Assembly: GCA_037447655.1 (NCBI GenBank)
Contig: JBBHKE010000864.1
Location: 66,055 to 130,054 of the forward strand
From: Zygnema cylindricum
Taxonomy: Eukaryota; Streptophyta; Zygnematophyceae; Zygnematales; Zygnemataceae
Direction of reading: 5' to 3'
Length of the DNA: 64,000 nt
The notes under the pieces were generated by a model, which did no database searches, was not told the origin of the DNA, and saw only the letters and a program-made list of their open reading frames with translations. Shown one piece after another: positions 32,535 to 45,000 of this stretch; positions within the stretch are counted from its first letter, which is position 1, and each line of letters starts with the position of its first letter. Both the position numbers and the translations under genes were made by a program.

Positions 32535-33010
32535 CTTTTTTTGGTAAATTTTAGTGGCGTAAGCGCGGATCTCGCTTCGAAAAGTGAGCCGTACGGATAG
32601 TCTTATTGCGAGAGGAGTGTGCCTTTATTCGCGCACTTTATTTATGGTACCAAAAAATCGCAAGTTGAACATATACTTTTTATGGAGACTGTACGGCTAC
32701 CTGTACTTTACCCTCTTGTTCGTATAGAGGAAATTTTACAAAGCTCGCCTGTCAGCCCGTGTTCACAGTTCACACGTGTTGTTAGTGACGACAAAACATA
32801 TGGAAGGGAAAAAGGTACCCTTTCTGGCGCAAAATGTCAGTTTTGTACGGCATATATACGTGTACGGCACTTTTTTCATGGTGTCCACGAGATAGCGTGT
32901 GCGTTCACCTAGCAATTAGCATTCTATTTTAGTCTTACAGAAAACATCGTACTTTTTACTGTTCATGTACGATGCTACGACATGGAGACGAGATGAATAA
33001 ATAAAAGTAC
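32535..33010. other. Intergenic upstream of the oxidase gene
   Basis: No gene recognised. A block of about 45 bp (GGAAGGGAAAAAGGTACC plus CTTTCTGGCGCAAAATGTCA) occurs at about 32192 and again at about 32801, a direct duplication partly shared with F1. Confidence 0.5.
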
Positions 33011-33022
33011 GACCTTGTCCAT

Positions 33023-33440
33023 CATTGGCACGTCAGCCTCCGGCCAATCAGCTATCGCGGCAGAGCGGACGCGCCCATGTTAGCCAATCATAACTCGTTA
33101 ACCATTTTTCTAGCGTACGTGGTCCGCATTCCCCGTCCCAACGAAACATTTGTACAGTACCGACGTCTAACAACAACGGAAATCCGCTCATTTCCCAGCC
33201 GACAATGCGTATCCGCTGTTAGGCCAATTACCGACTGCCACGTAGTCGTACGTTTTTGTTCCTTCCGACCCACTTGAAGTGAACAAATAGCGCGAAACTT
33301 TTCACTTAGAGAAGAACAAACTGCGGGCTTTCACAGCTCTCTCTCTCTCTCTCCTCCCTCCCTCTATCTTTAGTATTATTAACGGTTCATCTTCCCAGTT
33401 TTTCCCTCTGTCTCTCCATTTCTCTCTCCTCTCCTTTTCT
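33023..33440 (+). promoter_or_regulatory. Probable promoter and 5' leader of the multicopper oxidase
   Basis: CCAAT boxes lie at 33044, 33084 and 33224, plus one in reverse (ATTGG) near 33024. The region is GC-richer than the surrounding intergenic DNA. A CT-rich stretch (33340-33440) leads up to the start codon at 33473, as in many pyrimidine-initiator leaders. No clear TATA box. Confidence 0.5.
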
Positions 33441-33472
33441 CTCTCTCCCTTTTTTTATTTAAAGAAAAGGAA

Positions 33473-34657
33473 ATGTTTTCCTCATCTGTAGTGGGGGAAA
33501 ATGGATATTATCGCGCTCCTCCGAAGAAACTTCCCCTCTGGCAAAACATTTACAACGTGAGAGTTAATTCATATTTTTTTTTTCTTTTCCCACAAATGAA
33601 AATTTGACCTGTTTAGTGCTATAAATTTAAAATCGTTTATTTGCGCTTTCTCGAGCGGTGTTTTGATAAACTTAAAAAAAAAAAAATCCCATTATCCTCA
33701 TCAGTCTCTCTTTTGAAATAAAATATCTAACGAATATTTCTTCTCCATTTTTTTTTGAATGAAGGAAATCCTGACACTCACTCATTTCTTTCTCGCTTTC
33801 TGCTTCCTGCCCTCTCTCCCCCCCTTTCCCCCTTTTCTCCCTTTTCCCCCTTTCCCCCCTTTCCCCCTTTCCCTCCTTTTCCCCCTTTCCCCCTTTTCTC
33901 TCCTTCTCCCCCCTTTTTTTTGCAGATTTCTGTTGGAGTTTTGGCTGTTGCTTCAATTCTAGCTTTAACTGTGATGACGTATGATTCTATGTCACAGTTT
34001 GACATGGAAACTGTTGAAATGAGTCAAAAAATTTCTTTTGGAGAGTCGAAAGGAATCACTCGGAGACTTCTTTCGGAAGTCGATGTCTCTACCCCAGGTT
34101 TGTCCTTTTCTGTCGGTTTTTAAATATTTCCCCTTAACTCTAAAAAACAATCCGGTCTGGGGAAATAAACCCCAATCCTAAATTACTTTTAGAAATAAAC
34201 CCCAATTATTATTTTGCTTTTCTCTCCGGTTTCGTGCACCATTACCTGGCTTAAAATTTGGAAAAGCTTGAAAAAGTTTGAGAAAGTTTGACAAAGTTTC
34301 AGAAAACTGAAACAAGTTTCAGGAATTTTCAAAAACCATTAAACAGGATTTTGTGGATGTTCTTTAACTTTTTGAACTTTTTTTTTTCCTGTACAAGATA
34401 AACTCTCTGGGATGTTTATGCTAGTCGATTTACTGGATTTTTTCTGTTTGCCCATTATTCAAATTGCCAGGTGTCAGTTTCTCAGGCTTCCTAGAAGATT
34501 CCGCATGTGTCAGTGTTTTTCCGACAATGTGCAAATTTGTAAATGAACTCCCAGTTCCTCCGGAAATCGATGTTTCCGATGGAAAAGTTCTTACTCTTGG
34601 GGCATACAACATTGAGCAGGTAAATGTGACAAAAAGAAAAATGGGAGAGGGAGAAGA

Positions 34658-34725
<68 letters not shown>

Positions 34726-37700
34726 AAGGAGGGGAAGAGAGGTAAGAACAGTGGGTGAGCTTAAAGTAAAACTTCGCAATATTTGTTTGCTTGTAAAGCT
34801 GGTGTTCACTACTCGCTGCTTTCTTCCCTTGTACTCAGCATTGATTTCTGCCAATCTTTTCCGCTGACGTTCCTTGTTTCTGCTCCGTTTTCTGTTCCGT
34901 TCTATCGCCCATTTTCTTCAATTGGTCAGAGAATTCACCGAGATCTTGAACCAACAGCAATGTACGGATATGGCCCAACGAAAGAAACAGCTTCGGCTCC
35001 GGGACCGACTTTAAGAGCGACACGACATTTGAAGTCATATGTGAAGTGGGAAAATCATTTGGTGGATTTCGACTATGTTTTTCCCGACGAAATTGTGGAT
35101 CTCGTGTCTCCTGGAAGCATTCCCATTTGTAATATTTCTTTCCTTTTGATAGATAAGAATTGTGGCTTTTGTAGGGATTCTTGCTTGAATGATATAGATT
35201 AACATAGAATAGTACTTACTGATATTTCTGTTTTTACGTAACTTGTAGGCTCTGTAATTTGAGCTGGTTCTATGGGTATTTAGTTCTTAACCTGACAAGA
35301 AGCTTTTTCTAGTTGCAATTTCATGCAGAAAGTAACACATAATAGCACAGAATTTTATGGCATTAACTCAGTATTCTTAACTGTTTTTATGTGTTTTTAC
35401 TATGCAGCCATGCATCTTCATGGAGGAGAAACAGAGGCTCCGTCTGACGGTCACGCTAACGGATGGTTTACTGCAACGGGCGAAAAAGGAGTCGCTTTCG
35501 TAAAGGATGTCCACACACATCATAATGGACAGCCTCCGGCCACTCTCTGGTATCACGACCACACAGTCGCGATGACAGCACATAATGTGTATTACGGTAT
35601 GGAAAACTTGTGGCATTTCCTTGTTTTTCTTTCTTTTATGTAATACTATTGCAATGCACCTTTTTTTTTTATGCCAGTGTCTGTGTCTCCCTTTTTTTTT
35701 GTATGATTATGTGACATTTGTTACAAACCATAATGGAACGGAATAGGATCGAGCAGAAGCATTTCTTTTTCTCGTAAGTTCTTTGCATAAAAGCTAACTT
35801 TTTTTGAATGGTTTTTTGAGCAGGTCTGGCTGGGTTTTACATTGTACAAGATCCAACTGGTGATGACCAAAACTTAAATCTCCCCACTGGACAATATGAT
35901 ATCCCTCTTGCAATTCAAAATAAACAAATCGAGGCAGATGGTTCTCTTCACTCTTCCGAACACGTTGAATCCGTGGAAGTCGAAACGACTGGTCTTATGC
36001 TTGTCAACGGAATGGTACGAGTTTCTTTTCTTTGTTAATTCTTTTTTCCGTCCAAAGTCAGTAGGTTTCCGAAATGGGATCCTTTCTTTCCACATATTCC
36101 CTGCCTGGAATGAAAGAACAATATTATAGATTGGCTTTGCACAGTGGGCATTTTCATTTTCCTTGCCCAGAGTGAGAAAATTCTTGACTTCTTTCCTTTT
36201 CTTGTTTGTCTACTTTCTTTTCCCCACAGGCTTGGCCATACCTCAACATCGACCGAACGATGTACCGATTCCGATTACTAAACGCAGCAAATCTTCTCCT
36301 TCTTAATATCAGTTTTTTGGCCGTAAACCCGGAAACAAAAGCCGAAGCTGGTCAGGGCTTAAACTATACGATTCCCGACGGTAAACTTTTACCCTTCCAG
36401 CAAATCGGATGTGATGGCGGATACTTAAACCAGCCAGTCACACTGAACACAGTTTTAATGGGTCCTGCGGAAAGAGTGGAAGTCATTCTTGACTTTTCTC
36501 TACTCGATTACCAAGGTGAAGATCTTGAGGTTTTACTGATCAACTCCGGCGATATCGCAACTTCTGACAATGGAGTTCCTCAAGACAGTAACATGGGTGT
36601 CTTAGCAAAATTCATAATCAACTCAAAATCGAAATTAATTACTCCACTAGTTGTTCCCCATCTACTGAGTTATGTCCCTAAAGCTTCAACAGCGACTTCG
36701 ATTCGAACTCGATGGTTGACTCTCACGGAGATGGCTGGAGGAGACGATCGAATCCATTTGTTGGGAATGAAGCGATGGACTGACGCTGCGACAGAAGTGG
36801 TACAAGAGGTAAGAGAATTTGGACTTTTTTCTTTTATGGATCATTTTCTTTTTGTTGTTTTTGTTTCTCTGCCTCTCTGGTTTTCTTTTTCTCGGTTTCT
36901 TTCTTTGGGTCTTTAAATTCATGTATTTATTTGATGAAATTGGGACATTAAATTGACAAGGAAATTGACAAGGAAAAGGACAACAAAAAATTATACAATT
37001 GCTCACAAACTCCACATTAATTATAGTGGGACCATGTTGGACTTAACCCACATTTTTGTCTCTTCTCTCCTATTGTATTTTTGTCCTTTTCTGCAGGGTT
37101 CCAGTGAGGTTTGGGCCTTGGTGAACTTCACTCCTCAGACACACACCATCCATCTCCATGTGACAAAGTTTCAGTTGTTGAGCCGTCAAGCATTCGACTA
37201 TCTCCGTTATTTGGCCAACAACTGCTCGTTCCTGAACCCTACCGTAACTGGAAGCTGCTTCAACGAAACCCTCCGACATCCCAAGGCAGGAAGCGAACAA
37301 GGATGGAAAGACACCATTCTGGTTCAGGGTTACGAGGTCACTATGATCGTTATTAGTGTCATGACACAGGTGAGATGGACGGCTGAGATTCGCTTTCAAG
37401 AATTTTGTACTCCGTCAGTTTCCTAGTTTCTGTTGGTTTGTCGGTTGGTCGGTGACCACAAAAAAATGGCTAGGTTGTTCTAGCCGATGTAACTGAATTG
37501 AACGGTCGAGATTCATTTTCGCGAGATCGAGATTGTACAGATGATCGGTGTCCGCTTATGTATCCCTAGACACGCTTGTAATAGACGGTTGAGATCTACT
37601 TTTAGCTTTGGTGGAGGTTTGTCATTGGTCAAGCAGGTCTACAAGGATCATATGTGTGGAGATTAACTGTAAACTGCCACGTTTCGTCTGCAGGATAATA

Positions 37701-37882
37701 AGCGATTTCCGTTCGATCCCACGCTATTCCCTGGCTACGTGTGGCATTGCCATATGACGGAGCACGAAGACTTTGAAATGATGCGACCGTTTATGATTAC
37801 GTCACCACAGCAGCAAACTGTCGCCGACAAGATTCTTGAGACCAATGACTATCCTACTTTGGAGCTAACTGAACAGGACTAA
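33473..37882 (+). CDS. Membrane-anchored multicopper oxidase (CotA/LPR1-like), nine exons, 674 aa
   Basis: Exons: 33473-33556, 33926-34097, 34471-34619, 34930-35128, 35408-35596, 35824-36014, 36230-36808, 37097-37369 and 37694-37882 (TAA). All introns are GT-AG, and the sum of 2025 nt is exactly 675 codons without internal stop. Residues 29-47 ([19 protein letters not shown]) form a membrane segment after a 28-residue N-terminus, so a signal anchor with the enzyme outside the cytosol is likely. All copper ligands are visible: HLH 204-206, HDH 251-253, HTIHLH 537-542, and HCH 630-632 with His636, Cys631 and axial Met641. FVNELPVPP and PGPTLRAT fit the CotA/bilirubin-oxidase/plant LPR1 branch. 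Such enzymes oxidise phenols, bilirubin or Fe(II) and reduce O2 to water; which substrate applies here cannot be told. Introns carry C/T- and GA-rich repeats. Confidence 0.95.
33810..33922. repeat. CCCCCTTT repeat merging into the oxidase intron 1 acceptor
   Basis: A run of C4-6T3-4 units on the coding strand continues without break into the polypyrimidine tract and TGCAG of the exon 2 acceptor (exon begins 33926). The complementary strand has regularly spaced G-runs, so a template-strand quadruplex is possible. Confidence 0.9.
34664..34727. repeat. (GA)n microsatellite in oxidase intron 3
   Basis: Near-pure GA repeat of about 60 bp on the coding strand, one of the few purine-rich intron tracts in the window. 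Confidence 0.93.
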
Positions 37883-38422
37883 GAAAAAGTCACAAGGAAC
37901 GCGTCCTGGTTAGTGCGAAAGAGTATGTAGCGGGAAACGGTTGCGATTGAACGATTGCGCTAAGTCGTCCGTTGTTTTCAAATTTTTTGGAGCGCGAATC
38001 GATTTGTGATTGGTACACACTAAAACGAGTACATTGGGACTTGGAATGTGGTACTTTGATTCCAAATTGGAAAGATGTAGAGAAGGAAAAATGAAAGGAA
38101 GATAGTCCTTTTTAGTCGTAGAAGTGCTTTTTTTTAGAAACATTGTTTAGTTTTTTTTTAGGTTTTTTTCTCCCTTGTACATTGTAGATTATTTATCAGC
38201 TGTAGCTGTAGCTGCATAAATCGTAAGTTTCCTAGAATAGGTTAGAGACCGTTTGGAAACAATGTATTTGTTTCGTGATTTTTTGAAATGTAAAGCGGAT
38301 TTTTTTGGCAAGTTTTTGTCGCATGCGACTATCTTTCTTTTTTGGATAGATGTAGGAATATCCCACATCTTCTCTAACCTTTTCTTATTGAAATGTAACT
38401 TTTGACTGAGATCTCAACCCTT

Positions 38423-38428
38423 AATAAA
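38423..38428 (+). promoter_or_regulatory. Candidate poly(A) signal of the oxidase gene
   Basis: AATAAA lies about 540 bp downstream of the stop codon at 37882. It is one of the few exact hexamers before the next AT-rich block. Support is by position only. Confidence 0.3.
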
Positions 38429-39121
38429 ACCAAAAAATCCACTTGCAGAATAGGACTAGAAAAGTTTCCAATCCGATGAATTACTTCAGATCACACAGAT
38501 GGTAGACCGCACATCATAATTAGAAAAAAATAATGTGTAGAAACAATGTGCTAACTATTGTGTAAACTTCTTTAAACTTGTAAGATTTCTTCAAGGCCTC
38601 CTCTTTCAGCGATGTTAGTAACACCATTTGTTGTTTGCAGACTACGCCTTCACAATGTCTTCAAATTTATGTTATTTATCACCATTTCCATCTTAGCTTT
38701 TTTATGACAGGTTCTTTACACACGCGATCTAATGATTTGCATCGGCAGCAAGAAATGCATGTCATATGCAGTTTTTAATTGCAGTTTGATAATTAGACTC
38801 CAACTTTTGCCCAAATACGTGGTGGAAGTTATTTTGTTGATAGTCCATTGGTCCCTCGTGCGAAATGAAGATTTTCCATGATTCGCACATCTATTAGCGT
38901 GTTTGTGTGGATGTATTTCATATAGAAAAGTGACATTATGTCACAATTGAATTTCTCAACAATGGAGGTCTATGCAAATAATTAATATGGATACAGTACT
39001 TTCTTAATTAACATTACTCTATATTGTTTTACGGCCATGCGCAACTTAAAAATGGAAATATACTAAGGTTACTTTTTCGCAATTTGCCAAACATAGTGCG
39101 TAGAAACGCTAGATACACGTT

Positions 39122-39262
39122 ATCCCCAAAATGTTGACAATGTCCCTAAAATGCTAATAATGTTCCTAGAAAATTGACAATGTTCCCAAAATGTTAACAG
39201 TGTCCATTAATTAATAACAATATCCCTAAAATTAAAACAATGTCCCTAAAACGTTAACAGCC
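39122..39262. repeat. 20-bp degenerate minisatellite
   Basis: About seven units of the type ATGTTGACAATGTCCCTAAA, with near-constant 20-bp spacing for the first four units (39131, 39151, 39171 and on). Several units are diverged. Confidence 0.85.
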
Positions 39263-40977
39263 TTCCTAACACGATTGTTTACATTGTAGGAAACATTTCA
39301 TTCCTATTATGTTTTATGCAAAATTTTGATGTGAAGATTCCACATACATTATGTCGACATCGTGTGAGCACTATCAACCATATACAAGCGTTTTGCTGAC
39401 AATATTTCAAAATTTATGTCGACATCAAACAGTGCTGAACATGTGAACATTATGCAAAGATTATACCACCATTAATGCCGATATTGTCTTAACACTATGC
39501 ACCTCACGAAATTACACCGACAATATTTCAGCTTCTGTAACATTCATTAATGCCAAGATTTCCATATTGAAATAATGGCAACTTTGCATAACAAGCAAAC
39601 ATTACTCATGTGTTCAAGAATTACCACAACATTATGCATTAAAAAAACAACACTGTAGATTATATAACAAAGGATATAATGACATTGTGGATTAAATGGA
39701 ACCTCATAGTAATACTAGTAAAGCAAAAAATTAAGTTTCGAACATTAAAATAAGTTCCGCATGATTCATTCTTAAGTACACTCTTTCTACACCATACATT
39801 GCCATACATGTACAGTTCGAATTTACCGTTTGCTGATATTCAGTAGTAAAAAGGCTAAAAAGGATAGCCTGTCCTATGTGCACCCGTTCCGTTCAACACA
39901 ACGGTCCTTTAAAGATTAAAAAAACAGAAATGGAAACAGGATGAAAGAACGGAAAACGGAAAAATCAAACAGAAAACCGAAATAGAAAGCCGAACGAAGG
40001 TTTAAAACGAGCCGAAAAATTTGAAAACAATTGAAAAAAATGCGAAAACACTTTGAATTTGAAATTATATTAAGCATATTATTTAACATTCCCTTTTTTT
40101 TTGGGTGAGAAGACTGCTGAGCTGGCGGAAGGTGGAGGAAAGATGCACAATGTTTTCCTTAGTTCCTAACAAATGTATCCCTTTAATACTTTGTTTTTTT
40201 GTTAGTTACTTTTTTTTTCCTGAGGTTTATGACATAATCAAGGACGGCATGCACATTACAACTCCGCAACATTGGGTCCAAGGGCGGATAAATAATCAGT
40301 TTTTTTTTTTTTTTTACTTTTTTTTTTTTTTCGATCCATTCGACAAAACGAGCGAAATCGAGTCCATAATTTTTTTTAGGAGTTTCTGATGATAAGTCAA
40401 CTATTAAACTTTTTATAAATCTTTAATTTTTCAAAATAGTTGTTGGAATAAAATTTACAATAACCAAATAAAAATCGGATATGTGATTTAAATGTGGTTT
40501 GAAATATCCACACTAGTGGTACCTTTTGAACTTTTTTCAAGTGAGCCCCGGATTATGAAACCTTATTTTAGGGTTAATTGGTTCGCATTCTGAAGAAATG
40601 AAGTTAAAAAGAAAAACTGTTAAAGAAAAAAACAAAAAACGTACGAAAAAACAAAAACAAAGAAACAAAAACAATAACAAAGACTAAAGGACCTTTAGAG
40701 AAACTTTAAGTTTTTATGAAACTTCATAATACTTTCTGAAACAAAAGAAAAATAAATTGCAAAATAGATCGAAAACGACTTCCAATAGTTTAACTGGAAA
40801 AAAAATTGAATTCTATCTACTATTAAGTGAAGGAAAAATCCATTAATTATGAAGGTAAAAAATTTAGAACGTTTTTATTCCTCTCCATAGTAAAAACGTT
40901 TTAATTCCTCCCCAAAGTAAAAACGTTTTTATTCCTCTCCAGATTTTTGGCTTGGTAAAATAGAAAACACAAGAAGA

Positions 40978-41024
<47 letters not shown>

Positions 41025-42051
41025 TGTCTAAATTTTATGAATAAACAAAAAAGAAAATCACATTTAAAGCCAAATTTAACAGATGTTTTAAACGTATAAA
41101 TGAAAATTTTAAATTCAAAAAAAAAAAAAATCTGGACGTTTTTGCATTTTACATTTATTTCAAGCCATACAACAATAAATTGAGCTTGATTGAAAAAAAA
41201 AAAAATAGAAGAGTTGCATCGAAACTGAAATTGACGTATTTAGAAATTTTGGAAATGAAAGGTTAAACTAAATCAATTTTTCAATCTCTCAATTTTCTTT
41301 TAAATCAATTCTTTTTAATTTCTCAATTTTCCTTTACTTTTATTTCTTCCCTTGTTGTCTTTTTATTTTTTTCGCAAATTTCTTCCATACTATTTCCCCA
41401 CTATAACGAAAGAAACACCGATGAAAAAATGATATGCAAGTTATATAATACTTTTGTTAAGAGTTTTATTTTTTTTATTTTTTTTAGTTTCTTTAGGTAG
41501 AGAAATGGGTAGTATGGGAAATGTGCATAAAAATCAGTTGCTCATATTAATAAAATATAATAATTAATAGCATTAATGTAGGAGGCAGATTTGAGCTTTT
41601 TCATATTACACATTTAAAAAAAAAATTAAACAAAAAATCTCACAAATACAGTTGACGATTTTTTCTTAAAATCTCAAAGTTTTTTTGGTCGAAAATCATA
41701 AATTATCATGCTGGTCCACACTAATTAAGTCGCTAAAAAACATTATCTCAACCTTCAAACAAAAATAAAATATGTCTACGCTAAAAATCTGTACAAATTT
41801 ACAAAAAATAAAAGAAGAGAAAATCTACAAAGAACTCACTTTTTCCATTAATTTTAAGTCCTTTCTATCTGTTTCTTTATCCATCTTTCCTTCCTAGTTC
41901 AATCCTAATCAATCAAAAATGTAACGTGACAAATTGACAATTTCCTACAATTTTCTATCTTCTTCGACCGATTTTTATGGGTCTCACGCCCTTCCAGATC
42001 TTTTTTTTTTATCCTTTTCTTGCTTTTGTCTTCTAGGGGCTTTTTTTTGTC

Positions 42052-45000
42052 TTATGCAGAAAGAAAATTGGTCCACCATATTGCCGATTTTTTTGGAGTC
42101 CTTTGTAAAGTTTTTCGGTCGACATAAAAAATTCCGTACCGCAGAGAGAAACCGAAATTCCATTCAAAAGAATCCATGAAAGACCATGCGAAATATCCTC
42201 TAACTTGAGCTCCATTTCTGTATTTAATTAAAAAATAAATATCAAATAAGGAAATAATACAGAGTAAGGAAATAATACCAAATAAGAAAATAATACCAAA
42301 TATGAAAATAACACCAAATATGAAAATAATACCAAATGAGAAAATAATACGGGTAAGAAAATAATGCTAAATATGAAAATAAAACCGAGTAAGAAAATAA
42401 TACCAATTAAGAAAATAATACCAAATAAGATTGTACTACCAAATAAGAAAATAATACCAAGTAAAAAAACAAAAAGAAATGAGTATGAAGCAAAATTCGG
42501 CGTAAAATAAAATTGGGCATGAAACAAAGTTAGGGCATAAAAAAAAAAAAATCGAAATAGAAAAATTGGGCATATAAATTTTTTGACAGAATAATAAAAC
42601 TAGTTTATAAAAATAAAACTTTTTTTGAATGAGAAATTGGGAAAACTTCCCAGAACGACAAATAACAATTGAATTCAGTCAAATTCAGTTAATAAAAAAG
42701 ACAAAAGCAATCAGTTTTTGTAAAAATTGTCGGTTTTCATGTTAGAAAAATAGGAAAATTTAACAAAAATAATGATAGAAAGGATTAAAAAGCTTATACT
42801 AAAAAAGTGTATTAGAAAACATTGTTTACAAGGAGCTCATTATTATTTTTATTTGAATGAATTAGTTGATTTTCACAGATCCGCAATTATTGAAAACCAT
42901 TTTTTTTTTTTATGCAAATTTCTCATTTTCCATCAATCCTCTTCCGTTTAAGAAAAAAAACGCTGGAAATGATGGTTTTTGTCATCTATTTTTAATTAAA
43001 AAAAAAAAAAAACTGTAAAGAAATATGGATTTCGTCTTTTACCTGATAGCTGTCGAGAGTTCAAGAAGATACGCTTTAAAATATTCGACTCGAGATTTGT
43101 CTTCTAGTGCTGTTGAAAGTGACGTCACAGAGTCACTTTCTTCATAACCTGACATCACGTAGAACAGCATTTCGTTAATACTCCGTTATTGTTGCGTTTC
43201 CGTTCCGTTCTTCAGAAACCAAAAAGGAGATGTATTAAGTTTTATTTTCGTTTCTATAAAGTGTATTTTCTGGTGTTATTCAATTCGTTTAAAAGTGAAT
43301 TGTTAGGATGCAGTTTTTAGCGCAGATTTCGTTCCGAAAAAGTTTATGATTAGAATGCAATTATGATTACGACAATCGTACTGTTTTCAGTAAAAAGTAT
43401 TGTTTTCCGTAATTTCTTTTCCAGTACATTGTACCGTTTCCAGTAAATCGTACTATTTTCAGTAGATTGTACCGTGTTAAGAAAACGGTATCATTGTCAG
43501 TAAAACACACTGTTTTCAGTAAATCATACTGTTTCCAGTAAAAATGTACTTGTCTTCAATAAAACACACCGTTTCCAGTAAATCACACTGTTTTCAGTAA
43601 AATGTACTATTCCAGAAAAACATGCCGTTTTCGTAAATCGTACCGTTTTCAGTAGAATGTACCATTTTCAGTAAATCAGTGTTTCCAGTAGAATGTACGA
43701 TTTTCAGTAAATCGTACCGTTTTCAGTAGAATGTAACATTTTCAGTAAATCATACTGTTTTCAGTAGAATGTACCATATTCAGTAAATCGTACCGTTTTC
43801 AGTAGAATGTACCATTTTCAGTAAATCATAATGTTTTCAGTAGAATGTACCATTTTCAGTAAATCGTACAGTTTTCAGTAGAATGTACCATTTTCAGTAA
43901 ATCGTACAGTTTTCAGTAGAATGTACCATTTTCAGTAAATCGTACTGTTTTCAGTAGGATGTACCATTTTCAGTAAATCGTACCGTTTTCGGTAATATAA
44001 ATATCGACGTTGGGATAAGCGGCACTCGTCCATTCGACGATTTTTCGCATTCCCCAGGCACAAGCCGGAGAGAAAGGAATCATATTCTGAAATAAAAAGA
44101 AAAAAAAAAAAAGGAGAAAGAAAAAAGGGGGAAATGAAAAACGGAGGATGAAGAGGAGCACTTAATTGAAGGAAAAAACATAAAAAAATTCCGGTTTTTT
44201 TCTTTTAAACAGGTATTAACGGTTTTTGGTGTTTTTTTACAGTTCTTTTCAAAACAAGAAAGCTTTTGTAAACAGCCTTTTCAAAGAATCCATTTTAGAT
44301 ATATGGTTAGTCAATTTGAAAAAAAAAAAAAAAAGTTGAAGACAAGTAAGTATTCTTATTGAAGATTAAATTGAAGATTAAATAAACTTAATTAAATAAT
44401 ACCTTCATCTCCTTTTTCTATTTTTTCTTTCTCTTTTCCTTTTCTTAAAAAAAAAGCAAAATAATCTCACCTCTGCTCCTAAGAAAGTACTCGGCGCCTC
44501 ATCTGCAAAAACACCCTCAAAAAAAGAAAAAAAGGGAGGGGAGAAAATTTAGGAGAGTCCCATTAAAAAAAAGGGAGGGGGGAAAGTAAAGGAGAGAGAT
44601 GTTGCCATAATTAGTGTGGAACATGAATTCATCATAATTTTCAGCGAAAAAAAAAGAGGGGAAAAAAAACCATTCTCGAAATCCACACCGTGGATTTATC
44701 TCAACAATCTAAAAGAAACCCACACTAATTACGATACTTGTGGGTCACATTCCTCTATAGCAATAGTTTGCCAAAAAAACAAGAACATCCACACCAAATT
44801 AGGTGTATATAAACGACATCAACTCACACAATCCCCATGGAAACCCATATAAATTGTATCGACCTATTCACAATACAGATTTAGAATTAACGGTAATCGA
44901 AAATCCACATTAAATGAAAATCCAGACCAACGGAAACATCCACACAATTTCTGAATCGTGTAATGAGGAATAATCCACACTAATTCTTGTGAATATGAAC

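Larger units (their letters stand above)
37883..42051. other. 4.2 kb AT-rich intergenic region between oxidase and GH1 genes
   Basis: The two genes converge here. No other gene is recognised. Notable content: a 20-bp degenerate minisatellite at 39122-39262, a pure 38-A run at 40984-41021, and several shorter poly(A) and poly(T) runs. Around 40860-40940 AAAACGTTTTTATTCCTC is repeated about three times. Confidence 0.6.

Noticed and set aside
43378-43990. CRISPR-like alternation of two short blocks
   Set aside because: Both blocks are repeated with the same sequence; it is a 38-bp minisatellite in an intron.
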